NCBI RefSeq assembly: GCF_000002595.2 | Contig: NC_057013.1 | Span: forward strand, 62,001 to 126,000 | DNA: 64,000 nt | Source: Chlamydomonas reinhardtii | Lineage: Eukaryota > Chlorophyta > Chlorophyceae > Chlamydomonadales > Chlamydomonadaceae | Direction of reading: 5' to 3' | Part shown: positions 22,128 through 34,543 of the stretch, piece by piece | Position numbering within the stretch: the first letter of the stretch is position 1 | How the letters are laid out: every line of letters starts with the position of its first letter | Program-made: the position numbers and the translations under genes | The notes under the pieces: model-generated | Told to the model about the DNA's origin: nothing | Databases searched by the model: none | The model's input: the letters and a program-made list of their open reading frames with translations, nothing else

Positions 22128-23174
22128 ATGTCCAGAGCGAATTGCCGAAGAGCGCAGACTCTTGCCAGCCTTTTAGCTTTCATTATTGTAGCCTTATTAT
22201 CATATGCAAATGCACAAGAGCGCGTCCGCGCGGGGAGAGCCTTGTTTCGCGGGCTACAGGAGCGAGACGTTGTGGAGCGGATAGTGAAAGAGGGCTCAGC
22301 GTCCAAGCACTTATACTGCAAGCTCTCAGGTGCGAGGACAGGCTTGGCGAGTTGGCGATCCACCGCTCCTGTGTCGTCGTGGGCATGGAACCAACCTTGC
22401 TGCACCTTCTGTACACCTGCTCAAAGAGTCCCGACGCCGCATTGTCACGCTGACAGGGGGCTGCTCTCAGTGTCAGGAGGATGAAGAGATTGAGCGCTAC
22501 TGCGCGGACACGGGCTTCAAAGAGCTGCTGCAGTGCACCACCAACTCGGAGCACGCCACGGACTGGCCGGTGAGCGGGCGCCGCGGCTTTGGGCCGGGGA
22601 CACTGCCCAACGCAGGACCAGCAGCCAGGGATTGTTGAAGGTACTGCAGAAGTGGATGAAGGGATGTCAAGATGACTCAAGGGTCACACAGGGGTCCTGC
22701 AAGATGAGGCGGGTCCTGCCACACGGAGCGCGGCGGTTCCTACTTTACACTGCACGGCGCTCGGGTGCAACCACAGCCCAACCACCCTCTCTCACACTTC
22801 TCCCCCCTCTCTCCCCTCTCGTCTAGGTCACACTAACCTACCCCTACCCGCCCGACGTGCACATCGACGCTGACTTGGACGAAGCCGTCTCGGCCTCGAC
22901 CTCATCCGGCTCGGACTCGGAGGGCGGCAGCGGTTCCGGCTCCCGCGGCAGCCACTCTGGGCGCCACGAGTCCTTCCGGGTGGTGCGTAGCTGCACGGAG
23001 AAGACGGTGGCGGCGCATCAGCAGGCGCTGGCGGACGAGGTGGCGGCTGCGGACCGGGGGCCGCACAGCCACGGGCAGATGGGGATGTTCAATTTCGAGC
23101 TGGTCATGGTGCTGCTGCTGGGGCTGGCGCTGCCCGTGGTGTACTGGCGCAAGATACGCATCCGCCACCTGTGA
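22128..23174 (+). CDS. JTB: JTB-family single-pass membrane protein
   Basis: Three exons: 22128-22329, then 22427-22569 (or 22457-22569 with an alternative in-frame acceptor), then 22827-23174, giving 230 or 220 residues. Residues 1-30 form a signal peptide (TLASLLAFIIVALLSYANAQ). The cysteine module GGCSQCQEDEEIERYC, then GFKELLQC, then SFRVVRSC matches animal JTB (CSPC...C...GY-x5-C...SC). The C-terminus has one membrane helix (ELVMVLLLGLALPVVYW) and a short basic tail. This is the type I topology of JTB. In animals JTB is a small transmembrane protein with reported mitochondrial and cytokinesis roles; no function is known to me in algae. Between the conserved blocks there is an inserted Ser/Gly/Asp-rich loop of about 40 residues that animal JTB lacks. 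The ATG follows an AT-rich leader and gives the signal peptide directly. Confidence 0.8.
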
Positions 23175-24247
23175 GCGTTGCACAGTGCTTGATTGGGCGT
23201 GTGGTTTGGCAAATGTTGCTGGACTCTGCCGGTCATGTGTAGGTACAGAGGAGGTGTGCATTAAGGAACGTGATGGAGGTGAGCTAGGTTAGCAGACGGA
23301 AGGCGCACGACTACGGTACAGGACCCATTAAGACCCGGACCGGCTTGCGGCTCCGCGGGAGCCCCATGCCATCATGGTGGGCCATAGAGTCATAGACCCA
23401 TAGAGACATCACAGGGGGGGGGGCTCGAGATGGGCGCAGGGCTTGCACCTTCCAGGGGTGGGCCGCCGCCGGAGGCGAGAAGGGCCCAAACCACGTTCTC
23501 GCCCACGGCATCCGGGGGCCCCCAAATGCCTAGTTTGTAGCGTTTGGGGGGGAAGGGCGCAGCCGCTGCTGCAAGGATGAATACGGTATCCGATGAAGTC
23601 GAACATAGGCGGGGGAGTGGGGGGAGTGGACTGACACATTAGAACAAAGGCTGAACCCCAACACTATCAGCAGTCTGTCCCGTGATCACGATGCAGCTTG
23701 CTCGACGCGGCGCTGGGATGCACCCCACATAGTGTGGGGCCGGCAGCCCGGCACTGTGCGCGCACGATACCGTTCATCCACTATGCATGTCCTTGTCCAG
23801 CACTTCCAATGCCGTGTTGTGCCACCACAAGTCTTTGCTTCACATACACACACACGTGCGACCCGCTACAAGCGCCATTTCCCAGCCTATCCACACTGTC
23901 CACCAGGGGAGGATTCCCTGCTGTCCACACTGTAAGACCTGCCCAAACTGTATAGTTCCCTCTGCGACATGCCCCCATCCGTGGCTCTCGCCAACGCGGC
24001 GTCCCCACACCCCAAACCATGTGTTGAGTTTGCGCCTATGACAGACGACCACTCAGGACGGTGTAAGAGGGCTAGCGTTCAGACAACCTATCTAGCTCCT
24101 CACATCACGGACCTAGGCCCAAACTGTACACATGGTACAGATTCATGAATTTAATCACTGTCATTGTGGAATTGTCACGTCGCCCAGCACATAGCCCGCT
24201 TTCCCCTCCGGTCCATCCAGCTGCGCTGCCGTCCACTAGCCAGAGCG
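23175..24247. other. Convergent intergenic space, JTB-like / BLD10
   Basis: This contains the two 3' UTRs and a repeat fragment (23438-23530, listed separately). Plus-strand TGTAA occurs at 23931-23935 and 24062-24066; either could end the JTB-like transcript. I saw no TGTAA for BLD10 on the minus strand. No gene is seen. Confidence 0.55.
23438..23530 (+). repeat. Partial copy of interspersed inverted-repeat element
   Basis: About 90 bases beginning CAGGGCTTGCACCTTCCAGG and containing CACGTTCTCGCCCACGGCATCC-like sequence match the reverse complement of the right part of the element at 46454-46735, with several small differences and a deletion. Confidence 0.7.
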
Positions 24248-27200
24248 CTACCGACGCGGCCCCCCCGAGAGGCTGATGCTGCCGCCACCGTGCGCCCCGC
24301 CAAAGCCCCCCGCCTGCGCCTGACCCGGCTGTGGCCCCGGCGCGCCTGCGGCAGCAGCAGGCGCGGTCCCAGCGGGCCCCTGCACCTGGCCTTGTCCCTG
24401 CGCGCCGGCCGCCATGGCCCCCGCCAGACCCGCCAGTGCAGTATTAGTGGCGTCATACTCGGCCTGGGGGTGTGCGCGGAGGAATAGGGAGGGCGAGGTT
24501 TGAGGTGGCGTAAGGTGGTTTGAGGCGGCTAGAAGATACCATCGCGGCGCAGGAGCAGCGACGGCCAAGGCACCGACCAATCAGCACCCAACACAGTGGA
24601 CAGGTGACTCTTCATAATGTCGCCAGCGGCAGCGCCCTGCCTACCTGTATGGCTGCCATCTGTCCCGACATGGCTCCCAGGGTGGCGCGGGTGCGCTGCG
24701 TGGCCTCCTCCAGACCCGCCTTCTCGGCCTCAAGAGCATCCACCTGGGTCTGAAAGTTGCAAAGGGCGAGGGGTGACGAACAGAGGCCAGGTTGTTGGGG
24801 GAGGATTTGTGGTGGGAGAAGTTGCGCACAAACCCCGTTCGGCGCGGCAATGAGTCAGACACAGGTTGTACCGCACGCAGTCTACATGGCTTGACCCCCA
24901 GTGCCCCACCGCCGCCTGCGCCCGCACCTGCAGCTCGCGCAAGCGCCTGCTGGCCAGCTCCGCCGCGCCCTCGCCGTGAGCGGCCGCAACTGCCGCCGCC
25001 GCCGCCTCGCCGCCCGCTCCCTCAATGCTGGACAGCAGCTCCAGGAAGTCGCGCTCGGCCTGGCGCCGCCGGCCTTGCTCGTCCTGCGGTCCAGAAGCAC
25101 AGACCAATAAGTACGATAGCTGCCCATGTACAGGGCTGGACTACCCCAGGCTGATGACGTGAACAGCCTTCTGCACAGGGCCCATTGCAGCAGTGGAGTG
25201 ACATGCATGACACCGGGCTCCTCACCCTCAGCTGCGACTGCAGCCGCGCCGCGCCCGCCGCCGCCTCCTGTTCCGCAGTGGCTACACGCCGGGTGGCCGT
25301 TGCGACCTGCTGCCGGGCGGCGGCGGCCTAAGCGGAGGGGGGGGGGATTGCAGATGGAGGATAGAAATATCAAGGCAGCATTTTTTCGCGTGTGTGCATG
25401 AGGTGATTGCATGAGGCACCGCCCATCGGCTGCGGCCTGGGCATGTGACAACGCGCCAGTGCGCCCCCATGGCTGTACACTTGCTGCGCCCACCTCTGCT
25501 GCCGCCGCTGCCTTGTCCTGGTCCAGCCGCGCCACCAGCTCCACCAGCCGCCGGTGCTCTGCCTGCAGCGCACTCAGCTCGTTCTGTGCCGCAGACAGCA
25601 GCGACTCCTGCTGCCGGCACGTGTCCTGCAGCTGCGGGGTCGCAAGCAGGCGGGCAGTACGCAAACAGCCTAGGTCGCGGGCGCACGTAGCATCAGGGCA
25701 CCTGCAAGCAAGCTGAGCCTAGCGCTGTGGACCATGCGCATGGCCCGCCCCTGACTCCTGAGCCCCACCGTGCGCAGCTCCTGCATCAGCTCCGTGTTGC
25801 GGCGCTCCAGCTCGGAGCAGCGGACCCGCAGCACCGCAGCAGCCTCAGACCCAGAGCCAGCAGCTGGGATGGACACGGCGGCGGCTGTAGACGCCGAGGC
25901 GGCCGCTGCCTCGGCAGCCGCCAGAGCCCCCCGCAGCCGGGCTGCCTCGTCCTGAGCGGCGTCCCGCTCCGAGGTGAGCCGATCCAACGCCGCGGCCTGT
26001 GGCCAACATGTGCAGAAGGCTCAGTGCTGCGGCACGACAGGGTGCCCAGCACACAACATCCCTTCTGTCGGCGATTATGCGACACCCAGTCCCCGTCCCC
26101 TTGCACACCTGGTCCTTGGCCGCACCCGCCGCTGCGCCGCCCGCAGCTGCTGTGCGTCCCTCCAGGCTGGCCGCGGTGCTGGCCGCCAGCGCCAGCGCCT
26201 CGCCACGCAGTCGGGACAGCTCGCGGTCCTGCGCCTCCCGCGAGGCCTGCAGCGCCCCCACCTGGTGCTGCAAGGAGGCTACCTGCAGGCACAGGGGCAC
26301 ACACAGACCCGTCCAGGAGTCGGTTGCTGTTTGCAGTGCAGGCCATAACATTTGGCTAAACGTGCTCCTCCAGCCGCAAATAGCCTGCCTATCAGACGAT
26401 ACGGTCACATCCCCGCCGCGGGCGCCCCACCTGCTCCTCCAGCGCCCTGTTACGGTCCACCATGACCGCCAGCTGGCCGCCTGCCCGGTCGCTGGCGAAG
26501 TCGCTGCGGAACTCGCGCGCCCGCATGCCCGCCAGCAGACCCTCCAGCTCCGCAACCCTGCAATTGGTAATGACAGCGGCGGTGGTGGTGAATATCGAGC
26601 ATTGCCGGGGTCGCAGGGAGCGCCTGTCAGCGAGGTGGGTACAGTCATGTGCATTCACGGTGGTGTTAACGAGGGCACATGCACGTGCACCTCAACAACG
26701 GGCTGCGTTGGTGGCGTGGACATCTACAATGGGCTGCAGTGGGTGACCGGAACGCCACTGCAACACTCGCACCTGCTTCGTTCCATAGCCAGGCGCTGGT
26801 TGAGGCTGGCAGCCTCGCTGTTGGAGTCCTCCAGCCGGGCGCGGCCGATGGCCACCTGCAGCCGCGGGCGAGGTGCACACATGAACATGCAGCAGGGGCG
26901 GTCTGACATACACAAGGACAAGTGCGCCCGGGGCACTGTACGGGCGAGAAGTGAGTGACACGCCACCGGCTCAAGAGTCCCACTGCACCCCACCGCCCGG
27001 TAACGCCTCCCCCCCTGCCCACCTGGCTGTCGAGTGACGCCACCTGCCGCTGCAGCTCCTCACGGTGCCGCTCCAGACCCAGCCGCACCTGCAGCCAGGA
27101 CGTGCGGGTGAGGCCCTTGGGTGCACAGCGTGGGTGCAGACCCAAGTCTAAAAACCAGCCAGCCCGGCGAAAGCCGCAGCGTTGAAGCAAGGAGTCCTTA

Positions 27201-30200
27201 GCGTACTAGGTGGCCGGCCTTGCGCCACGCCGCCCGGCTTCCTCAGCAGCTCACCTGCTGCGCCGCGCGTATCTCCTCCAGCAGCGCCTCACGCTGCCGC
27301 ACCAGCTCCTCGCCGTCTGCCTCTGCCTGGCTCAGCTGCCGCGACAGCGAGTCCACCTGCCGCTCAAACGCCTGTGCAGGTGTGTACATGGGAACTGTGT
27401 TCAGGAAGAGGTCGGCACAACATGTGTTCCGCTATGCAAATTGCCCTCTCTTCCCCTGCGTCGTCCCGACCTGCCCCCATCTTCTCATTGTGTCCACCTT
27501 CAGTCCTCACCTGCAGGTCCATGACATACTGGTTGATGGTGGCCTGTGCAGCCCGCTGTGACTCAGCCAGACTGGACACCTCCGCCGCCTTGGCCTGCAG
27601 CGCCGCCTCGCGCATGGCACCCTCCCGCTCCAGAGCCCCAACACCGCCCTGCAGCCGCCGGTGCTCCGCCGCCAACGCCTCATAAACACGCCGCAGGTCC
27701 TCCGCCTCCGCCTCCTTGGCCCGTAGCAGCTGCTCCGCACTCGCCCGCCGCCCGCCCAGCCGCCGCGCCTCCTCTGCCGCGCTGTCCCGCTGCGCCGCCA
27801 CCGCCGCCAGCTCGCCGCCCACTACTTGGTTCTCTCGCACCAGCGCCTCCAGGTCCTCGCTCACCGCCCGCAGCTCCTCACGCAGCGCCTCGCCCTCGCC
27901 GCTCAGCGCCCGCACACTGTCCAGCGCCGCCGCCAGCTGCGCCCGCACTGCCGCAGCTTCTGCCTCGCCCTCCCGCGCGCGGTTGTCCGTCAGCGCCAAG
28001 CGGCCCTCAGCCAGCGCCAACAGCCTGCATGTGCGTGGCGTGTGGTAGAAAAACCAAGCGGCATGAACGTGCATTGGAGCAAGCACGCAACGGTGCGAGC
28101 ACAGCAGAGGGAGCCACCCTGCACACGCACACCTGGCTGTCTAGCAACGGTCCCGGCACATCATGCAGCATGTCCCCCACCTGGCTGCCTCCTGCTCTGC
28201 TGCCTGCGCCCCTGCTAGCTGCTGCTCTTGCGCCACCAGCCGCTCTGCCTTGGCATCCAGCTCGTGCTGTGGGAGGGTGGGAAGGGGCGGGGGCGCACAG
28301 GCGGCCGTTGTCTCAGCTGCAGTGCCAGGCTGTCCTCAACGACGGACGCGACACCACGAACTCCACCCGTTGCTGACCCGCACACCTCACCTGCAGGTTG
28401 TCCCTGTCCGCATCCATCTGCCGCAGCAGGCCCCGCAGCTGCTCCGCCTCACTGCGCCAGCTGGCGGCCGCGTCCTGTGCCGCCGCCGCCTCACCCGCCA
28501 GGTCAGCGGCGCGCATTTCGGCGGCACGTAGATCAGTGGACATGGCCTGTGTGCAGCAAACGTGCATAACCATGAACGCACGGAGACGGAAACACCAGAT
28601 GCCAGCCGTCCAGATGCGATGCTTCTCCATGTCTTCAGCCCTTTTCCACCACCCCCGGCAGCCCGTCTCCCACCTTGAGGTTTGCCATGTACTCCTGCAC
28701 AGTGGCGTCACCCCTCAGGCTCAGAGTGGTCAGCTGCTCCACCTCACTGCGCCGGGCGTCCAGGTCCCGCCGAGCCGCCGCCACAGTGTCCTCCAGAGAG
28801 CGCAGCGCCGCCGCATCCGAGTCACGGGCCGCGCGCAACTTTGGGTTGGGGCATAGGAAGGGGTTGGGACACCGTGCCATACACGAGACATCGCTGCAAG
28901 CGGGCACATTCGAGATAACAATGCCAGCCTATTGTAACTCCTAAGTAGCTCAACCCCCGCTGCGCTCACCTGTGCCACATCGGCCTCATACTCTGCCACC
29001 AGTGCCTCTGCTCGCCGAGCGCGCTCCGCCCACTCGCGGCCCTGGGCACGGGCCTCCTCCTCGCGACCCCGAGCTGCTGCAGCCGCCGCTTCCGCCTCCT
29101 CAGCCGCCACCGCTGCCCGCTCGCGCTCCTCCTGCGCCGCAGCCGCCGCCCGCTCCGCCGCTGATAGCCGCGCCGCCATCTGCCGTGCGGTGCTGCCCGC
29201 GTCTGCCGCCGAGGACGTCTCCGCCGCCAGCTGATCGCGCAATGACGCCAGGTCGCCGGCGGCCAGGCGCGCGTCCATCAGCGCGCGGTCACGGTCGGCC
29301 TTGCGGGCAAGTGGGAGGTGGGCAAGGAGCGACATGGTTTAGGTGGCAATACTGGCACGTGTGCAAAGGCAAGGCCTATCATGGGCTGGAATAGCGACAT
29401 GAGGATGAGTGGCAGAGGACACCTTACCTCTGCTGCCTTGAGTGCCTTGGACGTCCCTTCCGCCTGTGCCTCAACCTCACGCAGCTGCGCCCGGACCAGC
29501 GCCTCTGCCTCCCGCGCGCCCTCGACCTCCCGCCTCGCCTCCCGCAGGCCCCGCTCCGCCCGCGCCTGCCCCTCCTTGGCTTCGGAGACCGCCGCCCGCA
29601 GTCGCACAGCTTCTGCCTCAGCCTCAGCGGTGGCCGCCTGTGCGCGGCGCGCCTGCTCGCCCATCTCTTCCAGCCGTTGCGAAAGCGCTCCTAACCCCGA
29701 CAGCTTCTGCTCGGCGCCGCTGGCCGCCGCCTCGCTGGCTGCCAGCTCGCCCCGCGCCGCAGCCAGTTGCTGCCGCAGCAGCTCCGCCTCCTGTTGCTGC
29801 AGCGCCAGCTGGCCGCCCAGCCGGTCCACCTCGAGCTGCAGCGTGTCGTGGCCCGCCCGCAGCTCCTCCGCAGCGCGGCGCTCGGCCGTCAGCTGCATCC
29901 GGAGCGCTTCTGCTTGCTGCCGCGCGCGAACAGCCTCGTCCTCTGTGCTGCTCAGCGCCGACGTGGCACGCACCTTGCCCACAGACACGTCCTGTTACAT
30001 AGGAACGACCAGGAATGTTGAAGGATAAGCCGAGCCGAGCCGATATCTACCCAGCCTCCCGAAACAGCGCGTGCGCACCTGGAGCTCCTGCCTCAATGCC
30101 GCCGCCTCTGCCTCCAACGCGGCTGCGCTGCCCCGCACCACCCTCAGCTCGGAGTCCAGCCGCGACACCGACTGCTGTGCCGCCGCCGCAGCCGCGCGCT

Positions 30201-32802
30201 CAGACGCCGCAGAGCGCTCCACCTCATCCAGGCGCCGAGCCAGCTCCTCAGCCCTTCGGTACAACACAGTGCACAGGAATCCGTGTATGGCTTTCGTTTG
30301 GCACACAGCCACACAGTGCACGAGGGCGCCCGAAATATCCATCCGCACCTGGCATTGGCCTCCGCGCGGTCCTTCTCCAGCGCTGCAAAGCCCGCCTGCC
30401 GCGCCTCCAGGTCGGACAGCACCACCGCCAGTTGGCTGTCCAGCTCCCGCAGCCGCCCCTCACGTGCCGCCGCCTCGCCAGCCAGCCGTCGCGCCTCGCT
30501 CTCCGCCACTGCCTGCGCTGCCGCCAGCCCAGCGGCGCGGCTCTGTGCCTCCGCCAGCAGGAACTGGGTATCGTCCAGCTCCGAGCGCAAGGCGGACAAC
30601 TACGATGTGGCAACACGGGAATAATCACGCTGCCAGGAAAATAGGAGGCAATGCGGAGTCCTGCCGGTAGCCACGCCTGCGCACTGGCAGCCTACCCACC
30701 AGATCATGGCGGTCAACATAACGCGCTACCGCATACCTTAGCAAATACATACACACACCTGCTGCGCCAGGTTTCTCCGCTCCATGTCCGCCGCCGCCAA
30801 CTGCCCGCTCAGCCTCTCCACGTCCGCCCGAGAGTCAGCCAGTCGCTGCCGCAGCGCCGGGGCCTGGCGGACCACAGAACGGCAGCAACGCAGGTGATAC
30901 GAGGTCAGGTTACCTTCCAAGCCATGATGAGGCTGTACTTGGCGCAGCACCCTAGCCCTGACTTCTATGCAGCGTCGAGCGCTTTTGACCACTCACCCCT
31001 GCGGTTGTGTCCGGTGTACTAGCCCCCGCCGCGTCTGCCGCCAGCAGCCCCGCCGCCCTGTTGTTGGTGTCCTGCAGAGCCGCCAAGTCGCGGCGTAGGC
31101 CCAACACCTCACGAGACAGGGCGTCGTGGTCGCGTGCAGACCTGCACAGGCGGGAACGGACCATTAATGTTTGGCCATATCCCAAGGCGGCGAGCTAACT
31201 GCCGGATAAGGGGATAACCCTTTGACTACAAACGGGGTCCGGCACCCACCTGCTGTAACGCTCCTCTGCCTGGTCGCGGTCCATCTCCGCGCGGCGCAGT
31301 GCCCCCTGCAGCTCTTCACACCGCACCTCCACGGCCTCCAGCTCACGGACCCGGGCCGCCAGGGATTCCACCTGCACAGAGAGAGCACAGCACCTGTCAG
31401 CAACGCCCCTCACCACAGGCATTGCGCCCCTCCCCATACCTGCACCGACTAGCCACGTACCGTGCCGTTGAGCTGCAGGATCATGCTCTCATTGGCCTCG
31501 TTGCGTGCCCGCAGCGCCAGCACGTTGGTGTCCGTCCCCGCCCGAGTGCCCAGGCGGTCGATCTCCACGTCCCGCCGCCGGATCTGGTCCTCGTCCTCCG
31601 CCACGCGCTGCCGCAGCTCCTGCAGCTCTGCGGTGGCGTCGGCCAGTTGCCGCTGCAGCGACAGGATCCTGTGGCGCCATAGACCAGCGTTAGAAGCCGG
31701 ACGTCATTTGACTAGCAACCTTACCCAAAGTACAAGAGCAACATGGAGAGGCCCCAACACTCGGGCCTCACACCTACCTGCCGTTAGCGGCCTGCAGCAC
31801 ATCCACAGTGGCCTGACGGGGCCGCGGCGGAGAGGGAGGAGGCGCAACCCCTGCAGAGCGTCGAGCACGAAACACGTCAGATTGTGCCCAGCTCGTGCCT
31901 TCTGCCGACTATATGCGCCCGGCGGCCAGGCCTTGCACTTACGGATGGGGCTGCGCGAGGAAATCTTGGGCGCCACGGACTGCGGGGTCGCAGCGCCTGC
32001 ATTGGGCGACGTGTAAGGTCAGGCTCAGGTGCTGTGTTTGGGGTCATGTGTACGCGAGAATAGGCCCATCACATGCAATACTGCGGCCACCACCACAATG
32101 CCGCACATCAACCGCCCCCACGCGCTCACCCGAGGCAAGGCGGTCCGTGAGCTTGGCCAGCTCCTCGCACCGCTTCCGCAGCCCCGCGTTCTCCTTATCC
32201 GCCGACGCCAGTTTCTCCGCAGCAGCGTGCTTCCAGTAGGACAGCTCTGCGATGGTGTCCTCCAGCCGCTTCACCGCCGTGTAGTGCTCCCGCGCCTCCC
32301 GCTCGTGCCGCTCCGCGTGCTGCATTACAAGGACGTGCAGCTGGCTGTTCTCCGACTGCAGCCGCACCGAGTCCTGCCGCACTGACTCCAGCTGCATAAT
32401 CAGAGGGTGATCGAGCGGGAAAGGCCGGCATGTGTGATACAGTGGACAACCAAGAAAAACGGATGGCTGCCTGACGTGCAACCCTCCAGCTTTCCGAAAA
32501 CCCGGCTCTTCCTGCCCCTTCCCTGTCCCCTCGGGCCTCAACGTCTCCCGCTGGCCACCGACACCTGCAGTCTCTCGCACCAGAAGCTAGCTACTTCTCA
32601 CCCGTGTGTCGAACGCTGCTATCTCCTGAGCTTGCTTCGCGCATTGCTGCTTCACGGCCGTGTAGCTGTCCGTGGTGTGCACCAAGTCCTCTACGAGCTT
32701 TTGCACCAGCTGCAAGCTCGCCGGTTCAAGCGGGTCGGAGTAGCCAAGGGCCTCCAGCTTGCGCCGGAGGACCGCGAGAGTTCGGTCTACATCGATGGCC
32801 AT
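24248..32802 (-). CDS. BLD10: Bld10p / CEP135 centriole cartwheel protein
   Basis: Bld10p forms the spoke tips of the basal-body cartwheel and links them to the triplet microtubules; loss gives cells without basal bodies and flagella. I traced 27 exons, from 32602-32802, 32130-32391, 31943-31996, 31778-31850 and 31461-31668 down to 24928-25083, 24645-24749 and 24248-24463. All have canonical splice sites and matching phase. They total 4923 bases, or 1640 residues, equal to the published C. reinhardtii protein. The N-terminus (LRRKLEALGY, QKLVEDLVHTTDSY) matches CEP135 (KRLDQLGY, EKLFSDLVHTTES). Residues about 155-190 are a Ser/Pro/Arg-rich island, placed like the basic microtubule-binding stretch of CEP135. 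The rest, to about 1570, is almost continuous coiled coil with Glu/Ala/Arg/Gln-rich heptads. The last 70 residues are Gly/Ala/Gln-rich and disordered. An in-frame ATG 36 bases upstream exists, but homology favours 32802. Confidence 0.97.
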
Positions 32803-34406
32803 GGTTGACTGGCTGCACCGAGTAGCCAGGTCGGTCAAGATAAGGTTTAAGTTTCTAAGATATGCGTCAAGAGTGCAACTCTTCGGCCAGCTGCTGCAAC
32901 TCTACGTCCCAGACTGAGTTCATTTTTGCGCGGTAACAACGTGCTTGACCGCGTGTCCTTTGCTTTGTATTTCACCAAGAGCCATAAGATACTGGTAAAA
33001 CTGGTGATGAAGCGACTCAACGTGCGCAAAGTCAAGTTTCAAGTGTAAGTTTCAAGTGTCGCTGTCAGGGTCAGCTGTGGCTCTGGGGTCGTTGATGGGC
33101 TTTTAGGTGCGTGAGCATTTACAGTTGGCATTCGCATGGTGCGCCGGCTAATGCCTGTGCGATGGCACGATGTCATCGCCACGGACCCGCCCACGGACCC
33201 GCCCCCTGCCATTTACTGCTTACTCCGCACAGCAACCATCAGTCCTCGTGCAATCCACCTGAGCCTGTCCTCAGGCGATGGATAAGTGCATGCACAATGC
33301 CAAGTGGATCGGCCCCTGATATGCCTACGGCCTACCGCCCTCCTTGCCGCCCTCTCTTCCCACGCAATCACCGCGTGGACCCGACAGCACGACCCTGGCC
33401 CCAGTACGGTACTGCGACGCAGGGGTGGAACGTGTGCCCATACGCGCAACTATCTGGACCTGTCCGGGTGCGTGTGTCCCTGTGTCCTCCAGTTACACTA
33501 ACAAAAGAGTCTCATCGCGCCTGCCTTTAACTGGTCCACAGTCCATAACAGTTATCGATGACGACTACGTTACTCACCTCAAACACAGTCCCCTGCTGCT
33601 GCAAACTCCTTGCCGCCGCCGCAACGGCGGTTCTCCTGCTGAACGGTCTTACGTCACATCGTACCCCATCTCCTAGTGACCCGCCATTGCGTGCCCCGGG
33701 TCGTCATCGCCCTTGAGTTTCAGCCCTCTGACTACAAGGGGCCGGCCTGGTCCCCGCTCTACCGCATGCCCTTCCCCCATGCCTCGTCCCGCCATCTCCC
33801 GCCGCCTGCGCGATCACGCCCGCCCAGTCCCACCCCGCCTCGGTAAACTCAAAAAGTTCAGAACCCGCGAACTCAAACCAACACCCCCCCATACACGTTC
33901 AACAGGGGCACCCCTGACGTTCAACGACCACGAACGCGTAAATACTGTGTGCGCGGGTGTTACCCGGCACGCTGCATAGCTTGCTGGTACAGCCTGTCCT
34001 GCTGTGTCCCGCCCCCCTGCATACGCAAGCAACACCGCAAGGTCGCTCGCAAAACGAAGCAATTGTTATCAATGTGAAAGTCCCTGCCCATCACTGATGA
34101 AGGGGCAGAGCGCATGATGCATTTATGGAATCACTTTGCAAAGTGCAATGCAAACAGGTGCAAACGAGGGAAACCATGGAAATATCAACATTCCATCTAG
34201 TTCAAACGAAACTGAGGTCACATTGTCACAGCCATGCAGAGCCATGGCACCCTTACTGTGCCAGCGCAGTGCACCGGTACACTCTGGCAGAATCTTGGCG
34301 GATACTCACGCAGCCCGTACGGTACACACACAGGCAGCCCATACCGCACCGCGCATGGCGTACTATGCACACCGCTCATTATGCTCTGCTCTTCAACAAA
34401 ACACAT
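32803..34406. other. Intergenic space upstream of BLD10
   Basis: About 1.6 kb holds the BLD10 promoter and, at its left in transcription order, the end of the glycosyltransferase transcript unit. A 13-base direct repeat (AAGTTTCAAGTGT) occurs twice near 33032-33060. Open frames here lack domains and splice continuity; I see no gene. Confidence 0.5.
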
Positions 34407-34411
34407 TTACA
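34407..34411 (-). terminator. Poly(A) signal TGTAA of glycosyltransferase gene
   Basis: Minus-strand TGTAA lies about 135 bases past the stop. A second TGTAA at 34522-34526 lies only about 20 bases past the stop, so this one is preferred. Confidence 0.5.
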
Positions 34412-34543
34412 TGTGATAAATCCCTGAGATGATTCTCAGAGTCTCCTTCCTCCGCGGCCCCTTGGACGACCCCTCGCTCCTCGCTCTTTTGAATTGGGGC
34501 TGTATTAGGTTGAGCTGGTATTTACAACCCCCAGCTCCGTCGT

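Noticed and set aside
32407-33530. Plus-strand frames upstream of BLD10
   Set aside because: Arg/Pro/Cys-rich with no domain, no conserved start and no exon continuation; antisense or promoter sequence.
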